The translations under genes were made by a program, and so were the position numbers. Positions 37,095-45,996 of a stretch of DNA of 64,000 nt are shown one piece after another; within the stretch, counting starts at the first letter, position 1, and every line of letters begins with the position of its first letter. This DNA is from Pseudomonas putida (lineage in GTDB: Bacteria; Pseudomonadota; Gammaproteobacteria; Pseudomonadales; Pseudomonadaceae), in the NCBI RefSeq assembly GCF_028682635.1, contig NZ_JANHLK010000001.1, positions 62,001 to 126,000 on the forward strand, given 5' to 3'. Below the pieces are notes generated by a model, which saw only the letters and a program-made list of their open reading frames with translations, did not search any database and was not told where the DNA came from.

Positions 37095-38099
37095 ATGAAT
37101 CGTCGTCATGCCATCCGTACCCTGTGCTGTGCCGCCCTGGCGGTCAGCGCGGTCAGTCTCAGCAGCACGCTGCTGGCGGCCGAAGAAGTGAAAATCGGTT
37201 TCCTCGTCAAGCAAGCGGAAGAGCCCTGGTTCCAGACCGAATGGGCATTCGCCGAAAAGGCCGGCAAGGATAAGGGCTTCACCTTGATCAAGATCGCCGT
37301 GCCGGATGGCGAGAAAACCCTGTCGGCCATCGACAGCCTGGCGGCCAACGGCGCCAAGGGTTTCGTGATCTGCCCGCCGGACGTGTCCCTGGGCCCGGCG
37401 ATCATGGCCAAGGCCAAGCTCAACGGCTTGAAAGTGATCGCCGTGGATGACCGCTTCGTCGATGCCAGCGGCAAGTTCATGGAAGACGTGCCGTACCTGG
37501 GCATGGCGGCGTTCGAAGTCGGCGAGAAGCAGGGCAGCGCCATGGCCACCGAAGCGAAAAAACGCGGCTGGGAATGGAAAGACACCTATGCCGTGATCAA
37601 CACCTACAACGAACTCGACACCGGCAAAAAACGCACCGACGGTTCGGTCAAGGCCTTGCAGGATGCGGGCATGCCCAAGGACCACATCCTCTTCTCCGCC
37701 CTGAAAACCCTCGACGTACCGGGCAGCATGGACGCCACCAACTCGGCGCTGGTGAAACTGCCGGGCGCGGCGAAGAACTTGATCATCGGCGGCATGAACG
37801 ACAACACCGTGCTCGGCGGCGTGCGTGCCACCGAAGCCGCCGGTTTTGCCGCGGCGAACGTGATCGGCATCGGCATCAACGGCACCGACGCCATTGGCGA
37901 GCTGAAGAAACCCGACAGCGGCTTCTACGGTTCGATGCTGCCCAGCCCGCACATCGAGGGCTACAACACCGCCAGCATGATGTACGAGTGGGTTACCAGC
38001 GGCAAAGAACCGGCGAAGTACACCGCCATGGACGACGTGACGCTGATCACGCGCGACAACTTCAAGCAGGAACTGGAAAAGATCGGCCTGTGGAATTGA
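37095..38099 (+). CDS. araF: Sugar ABC transporter periplasmic binding protein, AraF-like
   Basis: This 334-residue protein has a signal peptide (cleavage near 'LLAAEE', about residue 30) and then closely follows E. coli AraF: 'GFLVKQAEEPWFQTEW', 'IKIAVPDGEKTL', 'AIDSLAANGAKGFVIC', 'GMNDNTVLGGVRATE'. AraF binds L-arabinose, and also D-galactose less tightly. AAGGAG precedes the ATG at 37095. It is the first gene of the importer operon; galactose or arabinose is the likely ligand. Confidence 0.93.
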   Translation: MNRRHAIRTLCCAALAVSAVSLSSTLLAAEEVKIGFLVKQAEEPWFQTEWAFAEKAGKDKGFTLIKIAVPDGEKTLSAIDSLAANGAKGFVICPPDVSLGPAIMAKAKLNGLKVIAVDDRFVDASGKFMEDVPYLGMAAFEVGEKQGSAMATEAKKRGWEWKDTYAVINTYNELDTGKKRTDGSVKALQDAGMPKDHILFSALKTLDVPGSMDATNSALVKLPGAAKNLIIGGMNDNTVLGGVRATEAAGFAAANVIGIGINGTDAIGELKKPDSGFYGSMLPSPHIEGYNTASMMYEWVTSGKEPAKYTAMDDVTLITRDNFKQELEKIGLWN

Positions 38100-38163
38100 G
38101 GGCCGGTTGATTTCATTGGCGGCCCCGGCAACGGGGTTGCCTGATCTGTGTGATGAGGTGGTT

Positions 38164-39708
38164 ATGCACGCGCAAACACAAGTACAGAAACATCCCGCCG
38201 GACGCAGCTTGCGCTTCAACGGGATCGGCAAGACCTTTCCCGGGGTGAAGGCGCTGGACAACATCAACTTCGTCGCCCATCCGGGGCAGGTTCATGCCTT
38301 GATGGGCGAGAACGGTGCCGGCAAGTCGACCTTGCTGAAAATCCTCGGCGGCGCCTACATCCCGAGTAGCGGCGAGCTGCAGATCGGCGGCCAGACCATG
38401 GCCTTCAAGTCCACCGCCGACAGCATTGCCAGCGGCGTCGCGGTGATTCACCAGGAGCTGCACCTGGTGCCGGAAATGACCGTGGCGGAAAACCTGTTTC
38501 TCGGTCATCTGCCCGCCAGTTTCGGCCTGATCAATCGCGGCACCCTGCGCCAGCAAGCCCTGGCCTGTCTCAAGGGGCTGGCCGACGAAATCGACCCGCA
38601 GGAGAAAGTCGGGCGCCTGTCCCTCGGCCAGCGGCAGTTGGTCGAGATCGCCAAGGCCTTGTCCCGTGGCGCCCATGTCATCGCCTTCGACGAACCCACC
38701 AGCAGCCTGTCGGCGCGGGAGATCGACCGCTTGATGGCGATCATCGCGCGCCTGCGCGACGAGGGCAAAGTGGTGCTCTACGTCTCCCATCGCATGGAGG
38801 AAGTGTTCCGCATCTGCAACGCGGTGACGGTGTTCAAGGACGGCCGCTACGTACGCACCTTCGAAGACATGAGCCAGCTGACCCACGATCAACTGGTCAC
38901 CTGCATGGTCGGTCGCGACATCCAGGACATCTACGATTACCGCCCGCGCCCGCGCGGTGCGGTGGCGTTGAGGGTCGACGGCCTGCACGGGCCGGGCCTG
39001 CGTGAACCGGTCAGTTTCGACGCGCACAAAGGCGAGATTCTTGGTTTGTTCGGCCTGGTCGGCGCGGGGCGCACGGAGTTATTTCGCCTGCTCAGCGGCC
39101 TCGAACGCAACAGTGCCGGGCGCCTTGAACTGCGCGGCCATGAATTGAAACTGCGCTCACCCCGGGACGCGATTGCGGCCGGGATCCTGCTCTGTCCCGA
39201 GGACCGCAAGAAAGAGGGCATCCTGCCCCTGGCCAGCGTTGCCGAGAACATCAATATCAGCGCCCGCGGTGCGCATTCCACCTTCGGTTGCCTGTTGCGC
39301 GGTTTGTGGGAGAAGGGCAACGCCGACAAGCAGATCAAGGCGCTCAAGGTGAAAACACCGCACGCCGGCCAGCCGATCAAGTTTCTCTCCGGCGGCAACC
39401 AGCAGAAGGCCATTCTCGGTCGCTGGCTGTCGATGCCGATGAAAGTCCTGCTGCTTGACGAGCCCACCCGCGGCATCGACATCGGCGCCAAGGCGGAGAT
39501 CTACCAGATCATCCATGACCTGGCTGCCAGTGGCATTGCGGTGATCGTGGTGTCCAGCGACCTGATGGAAGTGATGGGCATTTCCGACCGCATCCTGGTG
39601 CTGTGCGAAGGCGCCCTGCGCGGCGAACTGAGCCGCGAACAGGCCAATGAATCCAACCTGCTGCAACTGGCTTTGCCGCGCCAACGCGCTGACGGCGTGG
39701 CGAACTGA
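38164..39708 (+). CDS. araG: Sugar ABC transporter ATP-binding protein, AraG-like
   Basis: This 514-residue protein has two fused ATPase domains. The first has Walker A 'GENGAGKST' near residue 50 and 'LSLGQRQLVEIAKAL'; the second has a degenerate Walker A 'GLVGAGRTELF', signature 'LSGGNQQKAIL' and Walker B 'LLLDEPTRGIDIG'. This is the AraG/MglA/RbsA type. The ATG at 38164 has GAGGTG before it. It would power the AraF/AraH importer at the inner membrane. Confidence 0.93.
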   Translation: MHAQTQVQKHPAGRSLRFNGIGKTFPGVKALDNINFVAHPGQVHALMGENGAGKSTLLKILGGAYIPSSGELQIGGQTMAFKSTADSIASGVAVIHQELHLVPEMTVAENLFLGHLPASFGLINRGTLRQQALACLKGLADEIDPQEKVGRLSLGQRQLVEIAKALSRGAHVIAFDEPTSSLSAREIDRLMAIIARLRDEGKVVLYVSHRMEEVFRICNAVTVFKDGRYVRTFEDMSQLTHDQLVTCMVGRDIQDIYDYRPRPRGAVALRVDGLHGPGLREPVSFDAHKGEILGLFGLVGAGRTELFRLLSGLERNSAGRLELRGHELKLRSPRDAIAAGILLCPEDRKKEGILPLASVAENINISARGAHSTFGCLLRGLWEKGNADKQIKALKVKTPHAGQPIKFLSGGNQQKAILGRWLSMPMKVLLLDEPTRGIDIGAKAEIYQIIHDLAASGIAVIVVSSDLMEVMGISDRILVLCEGALRGELSREQANESNLLQLALPRQRADGVAN

Positions 39709-39717
39709 GAGGTGATT

Positions 39718-40689
39718 ATGATGACAAGCCAAAACGACGCACTGCCAACCCCACGCAAGCCTCTGGACCTGCGGCGCTTTCTCGACGACTGGGTGATGTT
39801 GCTGGCGGCCGTGGGGATCTTCGTGCTCTGCACCTTGATGATCGACAACTTCCTCTCGCCTTTGAACATGCGTGGCCTGGGCCTGGCGATTTCCACCACC
39901 GGGATCGCGGCGTGCACCATGTTGTATTGCCTGGCGTCCGGGCACTTCGACCTGTCGGTGGGTTCGGTGATCGCCTGCGCCGGGGTGGTTGCCGCCGTGG
40001 TGATGCGTGACACCGACAGCCTCTTTCTCGGCGTCAGTGCAGCACTGGCGATGGGACTGATCGTCGGGCTGATCAATGGCATCGTGATCGCCAAGCTGCG
40101 GGTCAATGCGCTGATCACCACGCTGGCGACCATGCAGATCGTCCGCGGCCTGGCCTACATCTTCGCCAATGGCAAAGCGGTGGGCGTGTCCCAGGAGTCG
40201 TTCTTCGTGTTCGGTAACGGTCAGTTGTTTGGCGTGCCGGTGCCGATCCTGATCACCATCGTCTGCTTCCTGTTCTTCGGCTGGTTGCTCAACTACACCA
40301 CCTACGGGCGCAACACCATGGCCATCGGCGGTAACCAGGAAGCGGCGCTGCTGGCGGGCGTGAATGTCGACCGGACCAAGATCATCATCTTCGCCGTTCA
40401 CGGCCTGATCGGTGCGCTGGCCGGGGTGATCCTGGCGTCGCGCATGACCTCGGGCCAGCCGATGATCGGGCAGGGTTTCGAGTTGACGGTGATCTCGGCT
40501 TGCGTGCTGGGTGGCGTGTCCCTCAGTGGCGGGATCGGCATGATCCGGCATGTGATTGCCGGGGTGTTGATCCTGGCGATCATCGAGAACGCGATGAACC
40601 TGAAGAACATCGATACCTTCTACCAGTATGTGATTCGGGGTTCGATTCTGTTGCTGGCGGTAGTAATTGACCGCCTGAAACAGCGCTGA
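39718..40689 (+). CDS. araH: Sugar ABC transporter permease, AraH-like
   Basis: This 323-residue protein has a short hydrophilic N-terminus and eight or more hydrophobic segments with the family signatures 'ASGHFDLSVGSVIA', 'NALITTLATMQIVRGLA' and 'TYGRNTMAIGGNQEAALLAGV'. It forms the membrane channel of the importer. Start is one of two ATG codons at 39718 and 39721 after GAGAGG. It is 9 bp from araG and is followed by a REP pair and terminator. Confidence 0.93.
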   Translation: MMTSQNDALPTPRKPLDLRRFLDDWVMLLAAVGIFVLCTLMIDNFLSPLNMRGLGLAISTTGIAACTMLYCLASGHFDLSVGSVIACAGVVAAVVMRDTDSLFLGVSAALAMGLIVGLINGIVIAKLRVNALITTLATMQIVRGLAYIFANGKAVGVSQESFFVFGNGQLFGVPVPILITIVCFLFFGWLLNYTTYGRNTMAIGGNQEAALLAGVNVDRTKIIIFAVHGLIGALAGVILASRMTSGQPMIGQGFELTVISACVLGGVSLSGGIGMIRHVIAGVLILAIIENAMNLKNIDTFYQYVIRGSILLLAVVIDRLKQR

Positions 40690-40762
40690 CACCCCTTACA
40701 ACCTGTGGGGACCGGCTTCGGGCGGCGTTGCAGCCAGCACCAATGCTGAATGCGCCGGCCTC

Positions 40763-40816
40763 ATCGCCAGCAGGCTGGCTCCCACATTGAACTGTGAGAG
40801 CCAGCCTGCTGGCGAT
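40763..40816. repeat. REP pair (CAGCAGGCTGGCTCCCACA type)
   Basis: ATCGCCAGCAGGCTGGCTC and its inverted copy GAGCCAGCCTGCTGGCGAT (with one extra base) lie close together and could form one long hairpin after araH. Confidence 0.85.
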
Positions 40817-40817
40817 T

Positions 40818-40843
40818 GACCGCGCAGCGGTCACGGCTTTTTT
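40818..40843 (+). terminator. Terminator of the araFGH operon
   Basis: GACCG CGCAG CGGTC hairpin, then ACGGC and six T. It follows the REP pair directly. Confidence 0.65.
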
Positions 40844-40892
40844 GCTATCCCTTCTGTCACCTCCCGTAAATATTCCTTGCCCGTCATAACAT

Positions 40893-40913
40893 GTATCGGT
40901 TACTAATTTGTAC
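40893..40913. promoter_or_regulatory. Candidate GntR operator overlapping the start of the HutC-type regulator
   Basis: The 21-bp sequence has the symmetric pattern GTA-N4-TTA-C-TAA-N4-TAC and ends directly at the ATG at 40914. GntR/HutC proteins bind such dyads, so autorepression is likely. Confidence 0.6.
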
Positions 40914-41627
40914 ATGATTAGACAGGTACGATTCGACAAGAAACAACGGGTGGTCGACGAACTCATCCGGCGCATTGAAAGCGGTCTCATGGAAGACGGC
41001 TTTCATCTGCCGGGCGAGCATCAGTTGGCTCAGGAATTCAAAGTCAGCCGAGGAACCTTGCGTGAAGCGCTGGCCGAGTTGAAACGGCGCAACTATATTG
41101 CGACGCAAAGCGGGGTCGGTTCCATCGTCACTTTCGACGGTGTGGCACTGGATCAGCGCAGCGGCTGGGCCCAGGCCCTGGCCGACAGCGGCGCGCTGGT
41201 CAATACCGAAGTGTTGCGGTTCGAGGCGGTGACCCGTCCTGACCTGCTATTGCGTTTCGGCACCGACCAATTCATCACCCTCGACCGTCGCCGCCGCACC
41301 AATGACGGCACGCTGGTCTCCCTCGAACGCTCATTGATGCCCGCTAGCGGAGGCCTGGAAAGCCTGCCGCGGGTTGGCCTGATCGATAATTCGCTGACCA
41401 TTACCTTGGCCGCCTATGGCTACATCGGCGAACGTGGTGATCAATGGATCGGCGCCGAACCGTTGAACGCCGAAGATGCGGAGCTGCTGGGGCGTCCGGT
41501 CGGCACGGTATTCCTCAAGGCCTTGCGCACCACCTATGACCGGCAACACCGCTTCATGGAGCAGGTGGAAAGCCTGCTCGACCCTGTGCATTTTCGTCTG
41601 CACCTGCAATTTGGACCTTCGAAATGA
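40914..41627 (+). CDS. GntR/HutC-family regulator (UTRA domain), YegW-like
   Basis: This 237-residue regulator has an N-terminal winged helix (about residues 8-70: 'LPGEHQLAQEFKVSRGTLREALAELKRRNYI' in parts) and a C-terminal UTRA-type ligand domain ending 'HFRLHLQFG'. It overlaps the ADP-ribosylglycohydrolase gene by 4 bp and is first in an operon with a permease and a PfkB kinase. E. coli yegW sits in a cluster of the same kinds. It is the probable local repressor, and its ligand is probably the imported compound or a product of it. Confidence 0.87.
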   Translation: MIRQVRFDKKQRVVDELIRRIESGLMEDGFHLPGEHQLAQEFKVSRGTLREALAELKRRNYIATQSGVGSIVTFDGVALDQRSGWAQALADSGALVNTEVLRFEAVTRPDLLLRFGTDQFITLDRRRRTNDGTLVSLERSLMPASGGLESLPRVGLIDNSLTITLAAYGYIGERGDQWIGAEPLNAEDAELLGRPVGTVFLKALRTTYDRQHRFMEQVESLLDPVHFRLHLQFGPSK

Positions 41628-42622
41628 CCGCGCTCGATCGTGCGCTTGGCGCGTTCTACGGCCTGGCCCTGGGCGACGCGCTGGGCATGCCGACCCAATC
41701 CCTGAGCCGCGCCCAGATCCAGGCGCGCTTCGGCGACATCACCAATCTTGAAGATGCCGGTCCTGATCAACCGATCGCCGCCAATATGCCCAAGGGCTCG
41801 ATCACCGATGACACTGAACAGGCGATCCTGGTCGGTCAGTTGTTGATCGAAGGCAAAGGCCACATTGAACCCTCGGTCCTTGCTCAACGGCTGATCGAAT
41901 GGGAAGCGGTGATGCAGGCCAAGGGCTCGCAGGACTTGCTCGGCCCTTCGACCAAACGGGCGATCGAGATGATCCTTGCCGGCCATTCGCCTGAAGAGGC
42001 CGGGCGCTACGGCACCACCAACGGCGCGGCCATGCGTATCACACCGGTGGGGATTGCTGCCGACGTGGCCAATCCCGAGCGTTTCATCGATGCCGTGGTG
42101 CAAGCCTGCCAGGTCACCCACAACACCACGCTGGGCATTTCCAGCGCAGCGGCGGTGGCGGCGGTGGTGTCGGCCGGGATCAACGGCATGGACCTGGGCG
42201 AGGCATTGAACCTCGGCCAGCAATTTGCCCAGCAAGCCGAAGGCCATGGCCACTGGGTGGCTGGCGGTCGCATCGCTTCGCGCATCAGTTGGGCACGCAG
42301 CATCAGCGTCGACAGTGACAAGCTGTTGCTCGCCGATCTGCTGTACGACGTGATCGGCACCTCGGTGGCTTCCCAAGAGTCGGTGGTGGTGTCGTTTGCC
42401 CTGGCCCAGCAAGTGGCCATCGGCGAAATGAGTGCCTTCGACGCACTGTGCATGGCCGCCAGCCTGGGCGGAGATACCGACACCATCGCGGCGATTCTGG
42501 GGGCGATGCTCGGGGCCTGCCTGGGGCTGGCGAGTTGGCCGGTCGAGATGATCGACACGGTCAAGGCCGTCAATGAGCTGGAGTTGGAGCCCCTTGTGAA
42601 AGGACTCCTCACCCTGCGCTGA
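41624..42622 (+). CDS. ADP-ribosylglycohydrolase-family N-glycosidase, YegU-like
   Basis: This 332-residue all-helical DraG-type enzyme keeps the metal-binding residues: 'GDALGMP' at about 17-23, Thr61-Asp62-Asp63 in 'SITDDTEQ', and Asp284-x-Asp286-Thr287 in 'GGDTDTIAA'. It should therefore be active on an N-glycosidic ribose bond. It shares an operon with a nucleobase/nucleoside-type permease and a ribokinase-type kinase, so a small-molecule nucleoside or ADP-ribose-like compound is more likely than ADP-ribosylated protein. Substrate unknown. Confidence 0.85.
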   Translation: MTALDRALGAFYGLALGDALGMPTQSLSRAQIQARFGDITNLEDAGPDQPIAANMPKGSITDDTEQAILVGQLLIEGKGHIEPSVLAQRLIEWEAVMQAKGSQDLLGPSTKRAIEMILAGHSPEEAGRYGTTNGAAMRITPVGIAADVANPERFIDAVVQACQVTHNTTLGISSAAAVAAVVSAGINGMDLGEALNLGQQFAQQAEGHGHWVAGGRIASRISWARSISVDSDKLLLADLLYDVIGTSVASQESVVVSFALAQQVAIGEMSAFDALCMAASLGGDTDTIAAILGAMLGACLGLASWPVEMIDTVKAVNELELEPLVKGLLTLR

Positions 42623-42638
42623 GGAACACAAATCCCCT

Positions 42639-42734
42639 GTAGGAGCTGCCGCAGGCTGCGATCTTTTGATCTTTGGCGGTCTTGAGGTCGCTGAAAATCA
42701 AGATCAAAAGATCGCAGCCTGCGGCAGCTCCTAC
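42639..42734. repeat. REP pair within the operon, between the glycohydrolase and permease genes
   Basis: GTAGGAGCTGCCGCAGGCTGC and its inverted copy enclose about 50 bases. It lies inside what is otherwise a tight operon and may reduce or stabilise parts of the transcript. Confidence 0.88.
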
Positions 42735-42774
42735 CTTGCCCACAACCACAAAAATGGCAACAGGAGCATTTTTC

Positions 42775-44241
42775 ATGAGTTCATCGAACGCCGGGCAGAA
42801 CGCCGGGCAGCTGGAAACCCGCGGCATCGAGCCGGTGCCGGAGGCCGAGTGCAATGGGCATCCGCTGCAGCTGTTCTGGGTCTGGTTCGCCGCCAACATT
42901 TCCATCCTCGGCCTGCCGCTGGGCGCGACGCTCGTGGCCTTTCGCGGCCTGGCGATCTGGCAGGCAGTCATCGTCGCGATCCTCGGTGCCGCCGGTTCCT
43001 TCGCTGTGGTCGGGATCATTTCCATTGCCGGTCGTCGTGGCCGCGCACCGAGCCTGACCCTGTCCCGCGCCATCTTCGGCGTGCGCGGCAATATCGGCCC
43101 GACCCTGGTCTCGCTGATGTCGCGCCTGGGTTGGGAAACCGTCAACACCACCACCGCCGCGTTCGTCTTGCTGTCGCTGTGCTCGATCCTCTTTGGTTCG
43201 CCGGTGGAAGCGAAAAGCGCGCCGCTGCTGACCCTGGTGTTCATCGCGATTTTCGTACTGTTGACCTTGTCGGTCTCCGGCCTCGGTCACGCCACGCTGC
43301 TGGTGATTCAGAAGTGGGCAACCTACGTGTTCGGCGCCCTGAACATCCTGGTCGGCGGCTTCCTTTGCGCCACCATCGACTGGAGTGCGGTGTTCAACGC
43401 CACGCCAGCGCCGATGAGCGCAATGATCATCGGTATCGGCACCATGGCCGCCGGCACCGGGATCGGCTGGGCCAACGCCGGTGCCGACATGTCCCGTTAT
43501 CAGCACCGCAGCGTCAAGGCCGTGCGCCTGGTGGCGTCGGCGGCGTTCGGCGCGGGCATCCCACTGGTGCTGTTGATCACCCTCGGCGGCCTGCTGTCGG
43601 TGGGCAACAACGACCTGGCCCAGGCCACCGACCCGATCATCGCCATCCGCGACATGTTGCCGACCTGGATGGCCGTGCCGTACCTGATCACCGCCTTCGG
43701 TGGCCTGCTGCTGTCGAACAACCTGTCGGTATACTCCGCCGGCCTCACCACGCTGACCCTGGGCCTCAAGGTCAAGCGCGTCTACGCCGTGGTGGTGGAC
43801 ATCGTGGCGATCTTCGCCGGTTCGATCTACTTCATGCTGATCGCCGACAGTTTCTACGGCCCGTTCATCACCTTCATTTCCCTGCTGGCGGTGCCGATCA
43901 CGGCGTGGGTCGGGATCTTCGTGGTCGACCTGATTCACCGTCACTACTACAGTCCCAAGGACCTGCTGGACGTCAGCCCGAGCAGCGCCTACTGGTATCG
44001 CGGCGGCGTCGAGTGGCGCGCGTTCGGTGCCTGGGCGCTGGCGATCGTGCTCGGGTTCAGTTTCACCACCATCGGCACCACGGCAGAAAACGTCTGGTTC
44101 AAGGGATTCCTGTCCGACTCGTGGCTGGGGCATAACGGCCTCGGCTGGATCGTGACCTTTGTGGTCGCCGGTGGCATTTATCTGGTACTCGGCGGGGCGA
44201 AGGACCGTCGTGCCGCAATGGTCGAGAATGCTCATGCCTAA
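42775..44241 (+). CDS. NCS1-family permease (cytosine/purine/nucleoside type)
   Basis: This 488-residue protein has about twelve membrane helices and the NCS1 layout, opening with 'QLFWVWFAANISILGLPLGA' region and 'SLTLSRAIFGVRGN'. The family imports nucleobases, hydantoins, thiamine, uridine or nicotinamide riboside with a cation. The ATG at 42775 has CAGGAG before it. The kinase gene begins inside its 3' end. In the E. coli yegTUVW cluster a different, MFS-type nucleoside transporter takes this place. Confidence 0.9.
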   Translation: MSSSNAGQNAGQLETRGIEPVPEAECNGHPLQLFWVWFAANISILGLPLGATLVAFRGLAIWQAVIVAILGAAGSFAVVGIISIAGRRGRAPSLTLSRAIFGVRGNIGPTLVSLMSRLGWETVNTTTAAFVLLSLCSILFGSPVEAKSAPLLTLVFIAIFVLLTLSVSGLGHATLLVIQKWATYVFGALNILVGGFLCATIDWSAVFNATPAPMSAMIIGIGTMAAGTGIGWANAGADMSRYQHRSVKAVRLVASAAFGAGIPLVLLITLGGLLSVGNNDLAQATDPIIAIRDMLPTWMAVPYLITAFGGLLLSNNLSVYSAGLTTLTLGLKVKRVYAVVVDIVAIFAGSIYFMLIADSFYGPFITFISLLAVPITAWVGIFVVDLIHRHYYSPKDLLDVSPSSAYWYRGGVEWRAFGAWALAIVLGFSFTTIGTTAENVWFKGFLSDSWLGHNGLGWIVTFVVAGGIYLVLGGAKDRRAAMVENAHA

Positions 44242-45163
44242 GATGCTGCACACGGGCCAGGTGATCATCGACCTGGTCATGGCCGTGGATCAATTGCCGC
44301 AAGCGGGAGGCGACGTGTTGGCGCAGTCCGCCAGTTTCGAAGCGGGCGGCGGTTTCAATGTGATGGCGGCCGCACAACGTAACGGCCTGCCGGTGGTCTA
44401 CCTCGGTCGCCACGGCAGCGGACGTTTCGGAGACCTGGCGCGTGAGGCGATGAATGCCGAAGGCATCCGGATCCGCATCGCTGACCCTGCCGAGCGCGAC
44501 ACCGGACTGTGCGTGGCCATCACCGACGCTTCGGCCGAACGCAGTTTCGTCTCCTACATCGGCGCCGAAGGCGAGTTGACTGCGCAGGACCTGACCAGTG
44601 TGCCGGCCGAGGCGGGCGATTATGTCTACGTCAGCGGCTACAGCCTGCTGCAGGCGGGGAAGGCACAGGCGCTGGTGGATTGGATTTTGGCGTTGCCGGG
44701 CGCGGTCAAGGTGGTGTTCGATCCGGGGCCGCTGGTGGATTCGCCGGACATGCCGCTGATGCAGGCGCTGCTGGCGCGCATCGACGTATGGACCAGCAAC
44801 AGCGTCGAAGCGCTGAAGATTACCGGTGCGCCGGACATTGCTCAGGCGCTGGATCATCTGGTCGAGCATTTGCCGCGCGACGTGCTCTTGGTAGTGCGTG
44901 ACGGGCCCCAGGGCTGCTGGATTCATCAGCGTGGCGAGCGTCGGCATGTGCCGGGTTTCAAGGTGCAGGCGGTGGACAGCAATGGCGCCGGCGATGCCCA
45001 TGCAGGAGTGTTAGTGGCGGGGCTGGCGCAGGGGTTGTCGGCGTTTGATGCGGCGCGAAGGGCGAATGCGGCAGCGGCGTTGGCGGTGACCCGGTGGGGG
45101 CCGGCGACTTCGCCGGGGGCTGCTGAGGTGGATGCATTAATCTGTGAGACTTTCGGCGCCTGA
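44234..45163 (+). CDS. PfkB/ribokinase-family sugar kinase, YegV-like
   Basis: This 309-residue kinase has the PfkB substrate region ('SFEAGGGFNVMAAAQRNG' in parts near residue 36) and the anion-hole/catalytic 'NGAGDAHAG' with Asp254. It would phosphorylate the ribose-type product of the glycohydrolase, or the nucleoside itself. ATG codons at 44228, 44234 and 44243 are all possible; 44234 is chosen as the usual family start. It overlaps the permease gene by 8 bp, so translation is probably coupled. Confidence 0.87.
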   Translation: MPKMLHTGQVIIDLVMAVDQLPQAGGDVLAQSASFEAGGGFNVMAAAQRNGLPVVYLGRHGSGRFGDLAREAMNAEGIRIRIADPAERDTGLCVAITDASAERSFVSYIGAEGELTAQDLTSVPAEAGDYVYVSGYSLLQAGKAQALVDWILALPGAVKVVFDPGPLVDSPDMPLMQALLARIDVWTSNSVEALKITGAPDIAQALDHLVEHLPRDVLLVVRDGPQGCWIHQRGERRHVPGFKVQAVDSNGAGDAHAGVLVAGLAQGLSAFDAARRANAAAALAVTRWGPATSPGAAEVDALICETFGA

Positions 45164-45171
45164 TCGACCGT

Positions 45172-45264
45172 CATCGCCAGCAGGCTGGCTCCCACAAGTT
45201 GCGATGGTGAACACATGACTGATGAACAACATCGAACCCTGTGGGAGCCAGCCTGCTGGCGATG
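45172..45264. repeat. REP pair after the kinase gene
   Basis: CATCGCCAGCAGGCTGGCTC is mirrored by GAGCCAGCCTGCTGGCGATG around about 50 bases. It lies between convergent genes. Confidence 0.88.
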
Positions 45265-45294
45265 CCGCCATCAGGTCCAAAACAGGATTCGACT

Positions 45295-45675
45295 TTAACC
45301 AGCCTTGCGCAACGCCTCGATCAACTCCTGCTTTCGCATAGACGATCGCCCGGGAATGTCTTTCGCCCGGGCCTCTTTCCTCAAACTATCGACGGTCTGG
45401 GTATCGCGCGAAACCTTGCTGCTGCGCGGATGGCCGTCACGGCTGACGACGGCGCGACGTGCAGATTCCTTGCGATCCGCGGACTTGGCACTGGCCGGCT
45501 TCTTGCGCGCGGAACCCCCGGCACGCTCACCACCACCGGACTGTTTGTTCACCGTCGCCCAGGCACGCGCTTCGGCTTCGTCCCTGGACACGCCCTTGTG
45601 CTCATAGCTCTCTTCGATGTGTTCGGCCTTGCGTTTCTGCTCGGCGGTGTATTTGTCTTTGCTTCCACGAGGCAT
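45295..45675 (-). CDS. Small basic protein with C-terminal Rho-N/SAP-like segment
   Basis: This 126-residue, strongly basic protein starts MPRGSKDKYTAEQKRKAEHIEESY, a pattern often labelled 'plasmid stabilization protein' in Pseudomonas without proof. The middle is Ser/Ala/Lys-rich ('GGSARKKPASAKSA'). The last 40 residues ('DSLRKEARAKDIPGRSSMRKQELIEALRKAG' in parts) look like the helix-extended-loop-helix of Rho-N/SAP domains, suggesting nucleic-acid binding. GGAG precedes the start. It may be stress-induced; function unknown. Confidence 0.7.
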   Translation of the reverse strand: MPRGSKDKYTAEQKRKAEHIEESYEHKGVSRDEAEARAWATVNKQSGGGERAGGSARKKPASAKSADRKESARRAVVSRDGHPRSSKVSRDTQTVDSLRKEARAKDIPGRSSMRKQELIEALRKAG

Positions 45676-45702
45676 GGGATTTCTCCAGGCTTGCTGATGG
45701 GT

Positions 45703-45957
45703 TCAAACATCCAGCTTGCGTGCCGCCTCAACGCCGGCAGCGCTGAGCTTGATCGGCAGATTCAGCGAGTGCTCGCCGTCCTCGTTGCACTGCACGTTGC
45801 CGTGCTGGATCAGTCCACGCTCCTGCAGTTCGGCGAGGGTACTGGCGACGATCTTCTCCCCCCGGTAATTGTCCAGCACCTCCTTGCCCAGGCCACTCGG
45901 GTGGGCGTGCAGCAGGCGGGTCAAGACTTCTTTTTCCAGGTTTTTATCGACGTTCAT
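45703..45957 (-). CDS. Small winged-helix-like hypothetical protein
   Basis: This 84-residue protein (MNVDKNLEKEVLTRLL...) has a predicted helix-helix-strand order with 'STLAELQERGLIQHG', which recalls a winged-helix domain. It has GAGGTAACC before its ATG. It lies between two other small minus-strand genes, 27 bp upstream of the basic protein gene, and could share its transcript. I do not recognise a named family. Confidence 0.65.
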   Translation of the reverse strand: MNVDKNLEKEVLTRLLHAHPSGLGKEVLDNYRGEKIVASTLAELQERGLIQHGNVQCNEDGEHSLNLPIKLSAAGVEAARKLDV

Positions 45958-45996
45958 GGTTACCTCTTCGTTGCGATAGGTAGGTGGTGCGGTGAA

